Below, one piece after another: positions 7,407 to 14,762 of a stretch of DNA of 25,632 nucleotides. The stretch lies in contig CAJMOS010000029.1 in the NCBI GenBank assembly GCA_905215015.1, forward strand, positions 1 to 25,632, read 5' to 3'. Position 1 is the first letter of the stretch. Every line of letters begins with the position of its first letter. The position numbers were made by a program, and so were the translations under genes. The DNA is from an uncultured bacterium. GTDB taxonomy: Bacteria > Spirochaetota > Spirochaetia > Sphaerochaetales > Sphaerochaetaceae. Under the pieces are notes generated by a model that had not been told where the DNA came from, made no database searches, and worked only from the letters and a program-made list of their open reading frames with translations.

Positions 7407-8303
7407 TCAATCGTAGTTGACCCATTTTTTCTCGAGAGCGAAGTTGATTACTGTCGCAATAAGAATCAAGGCGAGAAGCACAAGAGCCTCCGCGCTCGCA
7501 TATCCAAACCGATACAGGACAAACGAACTTTGATAAATCTCGTTCACCATCGATGTGTTTGACTCATTATACGTGCCGATTGTCATGATGTTGACTGAGG
7601 AGAAAATCTTGAAAACTGCAATGACCCGAACAACGAGCAGATAGAAAGTCGTCGGGGTAATCATTGGAAAGGTGATGCCCCAGAATTTCTTCCAGCCACT
7701 AGCACCCTCTAGGTCTGCCTCCTCGTACAGCGATTTAGGGACGTTCTGCAGAGCCGCCATGTAGATAATCAGTTCGTAACCGATTGTCGTCCAAATCGAG
7801 AGAAGGCAAACCGGAATCTTGTTAAGTGCGGCACTATCCATCCAAGCCGGACCGGTTTTCAGGACATGAAGCACATCCACAAGCAGGTAGTTGCAAATAC
7901 CATCATCCCGGAACATGAACTTGAACACCGCAGCGAGCGCAACTTGGCTTGAGATGTACGGAATGAAGAAAATGAACCGGAGCACATTCTTCGCGTACAC
8001 CCGTGAATTCAGCGCATAAGCCAGGACCAGTGCGATGAGAATCGACTCGGGCACAATCCCCACTACGTAGACAAACGTATTCTTCAAGGCATAGATGAAG
8101 TGCCGATCGTGAGCGAGCTCTCGGAAATTCTCCAGCCCTACGAACGAGAGGCCTTGTATCCCGCTCAGGAAGTTCCAGTCTGTGAAAGCCAAGAGAATGG
8201 AGCTACCAATCGGAAACAAAAAGAATACCACGAATACGATGATTGTCGGCGATATGAACAGATAGCCGGCCAAATTCTCATGCACTGTTTCCTTTCTCGT
8301 CAT
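7407..8303 (-). CDS. Carbohydrate ABC transporter permease, MalF/UgpA type
   Basis: A 298-residue inner-membrane permease. The first helix (LFISPTIIVFVVFFLFPIGSSI) and the LAFTDWNFLSG segment after it are typical of the MalF/UgpA/LacF group. The EAA loop EADLEGASGWKKFWGITFPM lies about 100 residues before the end, as usual. It forms the heterodimeric channel with the next gene, and both serve the binding protein encoded just upstream. AGAGG stands seven bases before the ATG. The stop is 12 bases before the preferred start of the partner permease. Confidence 0.94.
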   Translation of the reverse strand: MTRKETVHENLAGYLFISPTIIVFVVFFLFPIGSSILLAFTDWNFLSGIQGLSFVGLENFRELAHDRHFIYALKNTFVYVVGIVPESILIALVLAYALNSRVYAKNVLRFIFFIPYISSQVALAAVFKFMFRDDGICNYLLVDVLHVLKTGPAWMDSAALNKIPVCLLSIWTTIGYELIIYMAALQNVPKSLYEEADLEGASGWKKFWGITFPMITPTTFYLLVVRVIAVFKIFSSVNIMTIGTYNESNTSMVNEIYQSSFVLYRFGYASAEALVLLALILIATVINFALEKKWVNYD

Positions 8304-8322
8304 GCAAATACCTCTTTACGGC

Positions 8323-9750
8323 TCACTTGCCTTTCTTGGAAAGCTCAAGCTTGATTGCCGCGTCAGCATCAGCCTGCATGTTCGCCATACCCTCATCAAT
8401 CGAGCACTGGTCGTGGGCGATATCCATGGTATATGTGGTAACAGCCTTGTTCACCTCAGGGTATGCGGTAATGATGTCCTCGTAGAAGGATGGGTTCTCG
8501 TAATTGACGACGACCCTCTGGAAGGAATCGACATCAATCAGTTGCTTTGCGTTCTCCTCGCTTCCGAAGACCAAATCGACCAAGTCGGAGGTATCGGTGT
8601 ACTTCCAGTTGGACTGGTGGCCGGCTACAATCAGGTAACGGGAACCGTAGGTGGCGTAGAATTTGGCAAACGCCCAGATTGCCTCCCAGTCTTTCTTGCT
8701 GAAGTTCACGCTAATACCGACATGGGAGTATGGGGAGACACCTGCCATGTAGTTGGTCTGACCCTTCTCCATCACCGGCCAAGGAGCAAAATAATTCACC
8801 CAGTCAATCGGGTAATTCTCTTTGTCCCGAATGAAGCGAACCATGTTCGGAGTAATCGCAGAGGCGCTCTGACCTGACATGTAGACCATCTGGGTCTGGA
8901 TGTTGTCGGAGCGGTATTTAGAGAGAGGAAACCAGATTTTCTCGACATTATCAGCCTGGTAGCGGATTTCCATCCCCTTTTTCATAATCGGATCACCGAA
9001 ACGGGAGAGCCCGTCGTCGCCGTAGTAAGGGTTCCGCCCATAAACTTGAGCGCCGACAAAACTCCAGTAGTTGATCGAGTGGTAATCCGTTCCTCCATAG
9101 ACTGTAGTGTTGCCGCTGGCGTCCTTCTTGGTCATCTTCCGGCAGGCATCGAGATATTCATCCCAAGTCCACTCGGTGGGAATGGCTCCAAGACCTGCCT
9201 CATCCCAAGCCTTCTTGTTTATGACGATGTAGTAGGACAGGCCACCACAGGGGAAAGAATAGGTTGTATCCTTGTACCGATACTTGTCGGTGCCCCAGTT
9301 CTCAACCAGGTCGATTCCTTCTTTCTGCATCAGGTCATCAAGAGGAATGAACATGTTGTTGGCCCAGCGTTTATAGGTGGCGTTCAGACCAAACGAAGCC
9401 AGAACATCGATGTCTCCGGCCATCAAAGCGGTGTTGACACCGAGGTTCCCGTCCGTGTTGTTGTTAAAGGGAGTCAGTTCGACCGTGACATTAGGATAAT
9501 ATTTGTTGAATTCGGCAATCATCGCGTTCATGCCGGCTGGTCCCTTGAACGGAATCCAGAAGCGGACCGTACCCTTCACGCTTGCAGGGTCTTTTGCGAA
9601 CACCCATGCATGTTCCGCAGCATTCGCAGGAAGCAAGATTTCAGGGGTTTGGGATGAAGTCGATGCTACAGCAGGTTCTTCAGCCTTGCCGTTTCCAAAA
9701 GTCATAGCAGCAGCGAAAACCACAACAAAAAGGGCAATTATTTTTTTCAT
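8323..9750 (-). CDS. Carbohydrate ABC transporter substrate-binding protein
   Basis: A 475-residue exported binding protein of the extracellular solute-binding family 1. The signal peptide MKKIIALFVVVFAAAMTFG is followed by NGKAEE with no lipobox Cys. The mature part has the family pattern TVRFWIPFKGP, MNAMIAEFNKYYPNVTVEL, a GDIDVLASFG segment, and the aromatic WDEAGLGAIPTEWTWDEY region. ATG 9750 is chosen over an in-frame ATG 18 bases upstream because GGAG lies eight bases before it and the signal peptide then starts normally. It is the first gene of the second importer operon, directly downstream of a LacI-type operator. The ligand is probably a sugar or oligosaccharide (inference). Confidence 0.93.
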   Translation of the reverse strand: MKKIIALFVVVFAAAMTFGNGKAEEPAVASTSSQTPEILLPANAAEHAWVFAKDPASVKGTVRFWIPFKGPAGMNAMIAEFNKYYPNVTVELTPFNNNTDGNLGVNTALMAGDIDVLASFGLNATYKRWANNMFIPLDDLMQKEGIDLVENWGTDKYRYKDTTYSFPCGGLSYYIVINKKAWDEAGLGAIPTEWTWDEYLDACRKMTKKDASGNTTVYGGTDYHSINYWSFVGAQVYGRNPYYGDDGLSRFGDPIMKKGMEIRYQADNVEKIWFPLSKYRSDNIQTQMVYMSGQSASAITPNMVRFIRDKENYPIDWVNYFAPWPVMEKGQTNYMAGVSPYSHVGISVNFSKKDWEAIWAFAKFYATYGSRYLIVAGHQSNWKYTDTSDLVDLVFGSEENAKQLIDVDSFQRVVVNYENPSFYEDIITAYPEVNKAVTTYTMDIAHDQCSIDEGMANMQADADAAIKLELSKKGK

Positions 9751-9772
9751 TATGTAGTCTCCAATCATAATA

Positions 9773-9784
9773 TGGAACGTTCCA
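9773..9784. promoter_or_regulatory. LacI-type operator before the second importer operon
   Basis: TGGAACGTTCCA is a perfect 12-bp palindrome centred on CG, 22 bases upstream of the binding-protein start. An identical palindrome is found at 13473-13484. On the minus strand both copies continue with TA. A possible promoter around it is TTGAGA (9788-9793) with TATGAT (9764-9769) at 18-base spacing, which would put the operator between the two boxes. That would, however, start transcription inside the ribosome-binding site, so the exact promoter is uncertain. Confidence 0.75.
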
Positions 9785-9817
9785 AAATCTCAATAATAAT
9801 TTATTCCTTCTCGTATT

Positions 9818-9873
9818 CCCCTCCCCCTTGCGAGGGAGAGGATCCATACGCATCCCGTCTGAGACGGGATACG
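9818..9873 (-). repeat. Pair of strong hairpins between two binding-protein genes
   Basis: Read on the minus strand, the first structure (9849-9873) has two 11-base arms and a 3-base loop. Its single imperfect position is a T-G wobble, so it pairs fully only in the minus-strand RNA. The second (9818-9841) has 10-base arms, two wobbles and a GCAA loop of the GNRA type. There is no T-run after either, so they are not ordinary terminators. They lie just after the stop of the larger binding protein and could protect its mRNA 3' end or be a REP-like repeat. Confidence 0.6.
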
Positions 9874-9885
9874 GGAAAAACCACA

Positions 9886-11439
9886 TTACTTCGTCGAATC
9901 CAGGTAGGACTGCAACTCGGCTCTCACCTGCTCGCCACCGGCAGCCGTCCAGTCTTTCTGGAAAGAAGCCAGGTCGTTGATGGTACGGGTTCCAGCCATG
10001 ATCTGGAAGATGAAATCATTGACATTGTTGCTCAGCGTGGTCTCGTACTTCGCGTAGTTCGGGGAAGCCGGCATGAACGAGAAATAGGCAGGTACAAAGA
10101 CTTCCGGGTGCTCCTTGTTGAACTCGATGGTGACCGCGTTGAAAGCCAGCCACTGTGCGGCAGACTTGCGGATGCGGCTCGGCCACTGCCATTTGTAGGC
10201 CTCGGCATCGGTGGCATCGAGGTAGTAATAGGAATCTCCTCTCTCGTCGGCAAAAATCGGATTGATGGGGATGATCGAATGGTCGTTCGGATCCCACTTG
10301 AAGAGCGTCCCCTCGACACCAATGTTGATAAACAGCTGGTCCTTGACCTTCAGGTTCATCCAGTTGACTGCGTCAGCCGGGTGCTTGCTGTTGCGTAGGA
10401 TCGCGGAAACGTGGTTGATCGCCGTCGTCTTCATGTACTTGCAGGTACCGTCTGCGCCGAACAAGGCGGAGACAAAGCCGAAGTCGTCGTCGGTCAGGCC
10501 ATAGGTCTTCTCCAAGGCAGGAATGGCATTCTGGGCGAGAGAGCGGTCGGCGCATGCCATGATCGCCTTGCCGGAAGCGAACTTCTCGGAGACGCTCGTG
10601 GTGGTGTTGGCGGCCCAATCGCTGTCGAAGAGCCCTTCCTTGGAGCATTTGGTCAGGAACTCGACCATTTCCTTGAACCTCGGATGCTCGGTCAGGTAGA
10701 TGACCTTGCCATTGTCATCGACCATCCAGTCATTATAGATGCCGAATGCGCTAGCGATGTTCATCGGGAAGTTCAGGTTGACGATAGCCTCCGACGCGGC
10801 ATTGTACGGTCCGCAGAGCAGGATGTACTTGTCACCGTAGTATCTCTTGAGTTTGCTCAACGTCTCGTACAATTCGTCAATCGTGGTCGGCACCTTGTCG
10901 ACGCCGGCCTGCCGGAGCAAATCCATGCGGACGATGATGAACTTCGAGATTTCGGTGTCGTACGGATACATGTATGGGACACCGTAAATGGTTCCATTGC
11001 CGTCGGACAAGGTGTTCCAGGTTTCCTGGGTATTGCCTTTGACGATATCCTGGCCGTACTTGTCCAACAGATCGTTCAGTGGCAACAAGGCATTTTTGGA
11101 AAGCAACGTGCGGAATTGGTTCAGCGTCAGATTGACGATGTCGTAGTCCGCTCCCGAGGCGACGTCCATCAACAGCTTCTGGTCAGGATTCTGAGCCGGA
11201 AGCATCGAGAACTCCACCTTGTATCCGGTCGATTGCTCCATGACCGGAACCATATAGTCGGTGTTCACGTCGAAACCGGTATTGTAGCCAAGCCGCTTCA
11301 GCGTGACATTGCCAGGTCCAAGCAACTCGCTTGTCCCACCTTTCTTTCCCGGCGCTTTCGCCGAACCTTCCGATGATCCTTGCGCAAACACAGCCAGCGC
11401 GCTCAAAAGCCCCACAGGAATCAGAAAATGTTTTTTCAT
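9886..11439 (-). CDS. ABC transporter substrate-binding protein, LplA/YtcQ type
   Basis: A 517-residue exported binding protein, longer than average sugar-binding proteins, as is usual for the LplA/YtcQ group that serves complex saccharides. The signal peptide MKKHFLIPVGLLSALAVFA is followed by QGSSEGSAK with no lipobox Cys. Family features are VTLKRLGYNTGFDVNTDYMV, a SGADYDIVNLT segment, NGTIYGVPYMYPYD, and the aromatic FKWDPNDH and YKWQWPSRIRKS stretches that usually line the binding cleft. AAAGGAGG precedes the ATG. It is the third gene of the first importer set, after its two permeases, and is followed by two hairpins and a new promoter/operator region. The ligand is unknown. Confidence 0.93.
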   Translation of the reverse strand: MKKHFLIPVGLLSALAVFAQGSSEGSAKAPGKKGGTSELLGPGNVTLKRLGYNTGFDVNTDYMVPVMEQSTGYKVEFSMLPAQNPDQKLLMDVASGADYDIVNLTLNQFRTLLSKNALLPLNDLLDKYGQDIVKGNTQETWNTLSDGNGTIYGVPYMYPYDTEISKFIIVRMDLLRQAGVDKVPTTIDELYETLSKLKRYYGDKYILLCGPYNAASEAIVNLNFPMNIASAFGIYNDWMVDDNGKVIYLTEHPRFKEMVEFLTKCSKEGLFDSDWAANTTTSVSEKFASGKAIMACADRSLAQNAIPALEKTYGLTDDDFGFVSALFGADGTCKYMKTTAINHVSAILRNSKHPADAVNWMNLKVKDQLFINIGVEGTLFKWDPNDHSIIPINPIFADERGDSYYYLDATDAEAYKWQWPSRIRKSAAQWLAFNAVTIEFNKEHPEVFVPAYFSFMPASPNYAKYETTLSNNVNDFIFQIMAGTRTINDLASFQKDWTAAGGEQVRAELQSYLDSTK

Positions 11440-11465
11440 TGCAAATCCTCCTTTTTCTATTCCTC

Positions 11466-11482
11466 AACACATACCGTGTGTT
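11466..11482 (-). promoter_or_regulatory. Small intercistronic hairpin before the LplA-type gene
   Basis: Arms AACACA and TGTGTT with a 5-base loop overlap the stop codon of the upstream permease and end about 27 bases before the binding-protein start. This may modulate the ratio of binding protein to permease. It is weak compared with the other hairpins here. Confidence 0.35.
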
Positions 11483-12398
11483 AGCCTTTGACAGATCCCA
11501 AGGTGATGCCCTGCACCACGTAGCGCTGCACGAACGGATACAGCGCCACAATCGGGATGATTGAAAGCGTGACCGCAGCGGCGGTAACGCCCTGCGTGGT
11601 GATATTGGCCTCATAGTTGCCCTGGGCCGAGCCCAAAGCGGCCCCCGTCAGGTTCTCCAACACCGACTGCCCGTTCTGAATCAAGTCATAGAGGTAGACC
11701 TGAAGCGTGCGCATCGAAGCGCTCTTCGTGTACATCATCGCGTGGAAGTAATTGTTCCAGTAGTTGACCGCGTACAACAGGCCTACGGTCGCCAAGACCG
11801 ACTTGGACATCGGCAGCACGATCTGGCAAAGCGTCTGCGTGTCGGTCGCCCCGTCGATTGTCGCCGCCTCGGAGACACTCTCAGGCAGTCCCTCGAAGTA
11901 GCTCTTCATGACGAACATGTTGAAGTGGACGATGGCGAACGGCAGGATCAGAGCCGCGTACGTGTCCAGGATTCCAAGGGAGTTTACCACCATGTAGGCG
12001 GGGACGATACCCCCGAAGAAGACCATGCTGAAGACATAGAGCATGATGATGCACTTGCGTCCGGGCAAATGGGTCTGCGCAAGCGGATAGGCGGTCGTGA
12101 TGGTGGTGAACATGCTGACCAGCGTGCCGATGATGGTAACGACCAGACTGTTCTTCAAGGCATTGAAAAAAGCGGTCTTCTTGACGATGTAGCCCATGGT
12201 GTCCCACTGGATCTGGCGGGGCCAGAAGGTAATCCCGCCCGTGGTGACCAAGGTGCCGTTGCTGATGCCGGTCGAGAAGATATTCAGACACGGCAGTATG
12301 CAGACCAGCGCGAAAATGGTCATCAGCACATAGGAAAGAACCCCAAACACTCGTTCGGAAAGCGAGGCGGGCTTCAGATGTTTCACTTGGCGTCTCAT
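11481..12398 (-). CDS. ABC transporter permease, YtcP/LplC type
   Basis: A 305-residue inner-membrane permease with six predicted helices. YVLMTIFALVCILPCLNIFS forms the first, and the later MFTTITTAYPLAQTHLPGRK and FGGIVPAYMVV segments are characteristic of the LplC/YtcP branch. The EAA loop is SEAATIDGATDTQTLCQIVLP. The C-terminus ends PFVQRYVVQGITLGSVKG, close to the conserved end of this family. ATG 12398 is favoured because a G-rich Shine-Dalgarno stretch lies seven bases upstream, just after the stop of the partner permease. A longer frame would overlap that gene and add an atypical N-terminus. Confidence 0.94.
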   Translation of the reverse strand: MRRQVKHLKPASLSERVFGVLSYVLMTIFALVCILPCLNIFSTGISNGTLVTTGGITFWPRQIQWDTMGYIVKKTAFFNALKNSLVVTIIGTLVSMFTTITTAYPLAQTHLPGRKCIIMLYVFSMVFFGGIVPAYMVVNSLGILDTYAALILPFAIVHFNMFVMKSYFEGLPESVSEAATIDGATDTQTLCQIVLPMSKSVLATVGLLYAVNYWNNYFHAMMYTKSASMRTLQVYLYDLIQNGQSVLENLTGAALGSAQGNYEANITTQGVTAAAVTLSIIPIVALYPFVQRYVVQGITLGSVKG

Positions 12399-12411
12399 GC
12401 CTTTTCCCCCC

Positions 12412-13356
12412 TTACCAGATACTGCGGCCGAGCAACTTTTTGCTGACGGTGTTTGCGCCGACAATCAGGATGAAGGCGATGACGGAGTTGAACAGGCCGA
12501 GCGCGGTGGCCAGCGAGAAGTTCGCCTGGCCGAGGCCGATGCGGTAGACATAGGTCTGGATGATATCGGCGACGTCATACACGGCCGGGTTGTAGAAAAT
12601 CAAAACCTGCTCGAAGCCAGTGTCCAGGATGTAGCCGACCTTCAGGATCAGCATCAGCACGATCGTCGGCAGCAGGCCAGGCAACGTCACATGCCAGATC
12701 TGGCTTATCTTCGAAGCACCATCGATACGGGCAGCCTCGTAGAGCGTCGGGTCGATCGAGGTCATGGCGGCCAGGTAGATGATGGTATTGTAGCCGATCT
12801 CCTTCCATCCCTCGGTGAAAACCAGCACTCCGCGGAACACATGCGGGTCAGAGAAGAACATGATCCTCTTGAAGCCGAGCGAAGAAAGCCACTGGTTCAC
12901 CAGCCCGTAGGAACCTAAGATCGAGTAGAAGACACCATAGATGACAACCCAGGAAAAAAAATAGGGAATATAGATTGCAGTGGAGACCGTTTTCTTCCAG
13001 ATACTGCTATGAATCTCGTTGATCATGATTGCGGCGAGAATCGGAATCCAGAACAGGAAGAGGATCTTCATCAGGTTGATTTCCAACGTGTTGAGGAAAA
13101 CCGTCTTGAACTGCGGGGAACTAAAGAGCTGCCTGAACCATTTCAATCCGACCCACGGACTCTTGGCGATGGCGTCGATCGGGTTGTTGCCCGCGAAGAT
13201 GTCGTAATCCTCAAAGGCCATGAGCAGACCGTACAATGGTCCGAACTTGTAGACGAAGACAAAGAAGAGACCGGGCAACAGCATCAGATACATCGCGGGA
13301 TGCCCCTTCACCCATTTCCACTTTTTCCGAAGAGCACACGCTTGTTGCCTAGCCAT
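12412..13356 (-). CDS. ABC transporter permease, LplB type
   Basis: A 314-residue inner-membrane permease and first gene of the long operon. It has the LplB-type N-terminus (HPAMYLMLLPGLFFVFVYKF), a GLLMAFEDYDIF segment, six helices, and the EAA loop YEAARIDGASKISQIWHVTLP. The C-terminal KKLLGRSIW is close to the conserved end of the family. AAGGAG lies nine bases before the ATG. A promoter with a LacI-type operator is found about 100 bases upstream. Together with the next two genes it encodes an importer lacking its own ATPase. Confidence 0.94.
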   Translation of the reverse strand: MARQQACALRKKWKWVKGHPAMYLMLLPGLFFVFVYKFGPLYGLLMAFEDYDIFAGNNPIDAIAKSPWVGLKWFRQLFSSPQFKTVFLNTLEINLMKILFLFWIPILAAIMINEIHSSIWKKTVSTAIYIPYFFSWVVIYGVFYSILGSYGLVNQWLSSLGFKRIMFFSDPHVFRGVLVFTEGWKEIGYNTIIYLAAMTSIDPTLYEAARIDGASKISQIWHVTLPGLLPTIVLMLILKVGYILDTGFEQVLIFYNPAVYDVADIIQTYVYRIGLGQANFSLATALGLFNSVIAFILIVGANTVSKKLLGRSIW

Positions 13357-13463
13357 CCGTTTTCACTCCTTTTGTCCTAGGAAGCACCCGCACCTCATTG
13401 TGAATTATTTGCAACAAACCCTAACATGCAGAAACAAAGGTTCCGGTTCTGGTTTTCAAAAAA

Positions 13464-13492
13464 ATGGTATTATGGAACGTTCCAGTTGTCAA
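13464..13492 (-). promoter_or_regulatory. Sigma70 promoter with LacI-type operator in the spacer
   Basis: On the minus strand a perfect -35 box TTGACA (13487-13492) is separated by 17 bases from TACCAT (13464-13469, 4/6 match). The palindrome TGGAACGTTCCA (13473-13484) fills the spacer, so repressor binding would exclude RNA polymerase. Transcription would start near 13457, about 100 bases before the LplB-type permease. The same palindrome precedes the second importer. Confidence 0.8.
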
Positions 13493-13806
13493 CGGAAACT
13501 TTCTTTTTGCTTTTTATACATATATTGTGTAAGAAATTCCACGAAAAAATAAATAACCCGAATGACAGCAATTTTTTATATTTAAATTGCACTTTTATTG
13601 ATATTCCAAGAAATTTGTTCAAGTAAAATGACAGTAAAACGGGACACAAAAAGCAAAAGCAACCTGTCCTGGCCTCCACTATCCTCCGGCCATCCACGGA
13701 TGTCGACCTGCAGGAAGGGAACAGTCGTGCCGCCAAGAACCGTACAGGAAAGACCCATACCATGGCACGATTTCCAGCCACCAGCCATAGTTCCACGATA
13801 AGGACC
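13493..13806. other. Intergenic region between divergent operons, no gene seen
   Basis: The first 140 bases are very AT-rich with poly-A/T tracts, in sharp contrast to the GC-rich remainder. It must hold the plus-strand promoter for the TnpB-like/caspase gene set, but I find no convincing -35/-10 pair. TTGATA near 13596 is a weak candidate. An in-frame ATG at 13762 could extend the next gene upstream by 15 codons. Confidence 0.4.
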
Positions 13807-14310
13807 ATGGACACGACGCAAATCTGCACATACCGGCTTTCGTGGAGACAGGTTTCCCGGTTGAGGCACCTTGCCAACGGCACCCTGATCGTCTACAACC
13901 ATCTCTTGCTCTATGGCTTCAAGCAATGGAAACAGAAGGGGCTGCAACCATCCCGGGCCTTGCTCTCCGAGGAGCTGGGGGTGATGCGTGCCACCCAAAG
14001 GTGGCTGCTCGACATTCCCTTCTCCTTGCTCCAAAAGGAAGCCGACGCGGTGTGCCTGAGACTTGCCCTCCGTATCTGCAGTCACCCTCGCGCCACGATG
14101 GCCCCCAGAATCCAGAAAGGACGAACCCGAGGCCTTGACATCCAGCCGATCTGCCACTGTTTCGGCAAGGTGCTGCTGGTCGAATCCCTGGGGACCTTCG
14201 TGCTCCGCCGCACCCCCCACCTTCCCCTCCAAAGCACCACGGTGCTCTGGAAAGGAGGACCCTGCATGGTCCTTCGCGTCGAGGAGAGCCCATGCGAAAG
14301 CAAACAGTGA
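13807..14310 (+). CDS. TnpB-like N-terminal lobe without RuvC nuclease domain
   Basis: A 167-residue protein resembling the first part of TnpB (IS605 OrfB). From memory of the family, the segment LIVYNHLLLYGFKQWKQKG matches the 'VYN...Y...G' helix. SEELGVMRA and WLLDIPFSLLQKEAD match the 'EL..L' and 'WL.EV....LQ' helices. GKVLLVESLGTFVLRRTPHL matches the strand pair usually seen as 'LPKLGRVRLRRHRPL'. The chain stops just where the RuvC domain, with its first catalytic Asp, should start. No zinc ribbon follows; the next genes are unrelated. The start is uncertain: ATG 13807 fits the homology, and ATG 13762 is the alternative. It overlaps the next gene by 19 bases. It may be a domesticated nucleic-acid-binding protein or a remnant. 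Confidence 0.55.
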   Translation: MDTTQICTYRLSWRQVSRLRHLANGTLIVYNHLLLYGFKQWKQKGLQPSRALLSEELGVMRATQRWLLDIPFSLLQKEADAVCLRLALRICSHPRATMAPRIQKGRTRGLDIQPICHCFGKVLLVESLGTFVLRRTPHLPLQSTTVLWKGGPCMVLRVEESPCESKQ

Positions 14311-14762
14311 TGGCGCTCCTGCTTGCCTGCCACCCCGTCTTTTCCCATGGCATTACCGCAACCGCAGGCTTTTCCTGGTCTGGGAAACGATACCAGCCGG
14401 TGTGCACTACGGCGCTTTCCCTGCAAGGAGGGGCTGGGCCTCTGGTGGGACGCTTCTCGATTCCCGCCCGCCGGGCTCTTGCCGGCAACGTCGACCATTT
14501 TCGGGCGCTGAGGGAATACCATGGCCTGGGAGCGGCCCTCGCGCTCGGCTGGCAGGAGGAGCGTCGGAGTCTGCTGGTGGAAGGAAGCTCGATGCGGCTC
14601 TGGACTAGAGGCGACGGGGTAAGCCTGCTTTACGCCGTGTCCCTGATTCCAGGCCTCAAGGCGATTCCTTGCTGCTCGTTCCTTCTACCCTTGTCCGTAG
14701 AATGGCAGAGTGGCGTCACTACCCTCTCCACGTCTTTCGGCATCCATGTGGAACTGCCATGA
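14292..14762 (+). CDS. Small exported protein, possibly beta-barrel-like
   Basis: A 156-residue protein of unknown function. The N-terminus (MRKQTVMALLLACHPVFS) is a signal peptide. The mature part is made of alternating short strands rich in Gly, Ser, Leu and aromatic residues (ITATAGFSWSG, GLGAALALGW, GVSLLYAVSLIPG) and ends in strand-like GVTTLSTSFGIHVELP, as in small outer-membrane or periplasmic beta proteins. The start overlaps the previous gene by 19 bases. The stop overlaps the caspase-like gene in an ATGA, so all three are probably translated together. A role as partner, inhibitor or substrate of the protease is possible but only inferred from position. Confidence 0.65.
   Translation: MRKQTVMALLLACHPVFSHGITATAGFSWSGKRYQPVCTTALSLQGGAGPLVGRFSIPARRALAGNVDHFRALREYHGLGAALALGWQEERRSLLVEGSSMRLWTRGDGVSLLYAVSLIPGLKAIPCCSFLLPLSVEWQSGVTTLSTSFGIHVELP

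Noticed and set aside
9849..9873. The first hairpin after the LplA-type gene as a Rho-independent terminator
   Set aside because: The T-run lies before the stem and not after it on the minus strand, and the next hairpin is followed by mixed sequence.
13582..14232. A 216-codon minus-strand frame opposite the TnpB-like gene
   Set aside because: It is Gly/Gln/Glu-rich without domains and runs into the AT-rich promoter region. The plus-strand frame fits a known fold and overlaps its neighbour as operon genes do.
13807..14310. An intact IS605-type insertion sequence
   Set aside because: There is no TnpA, no RuvC or zinc-ribbon part and no obvious subterminal hairpins. The following genes are unrelated to transposition.
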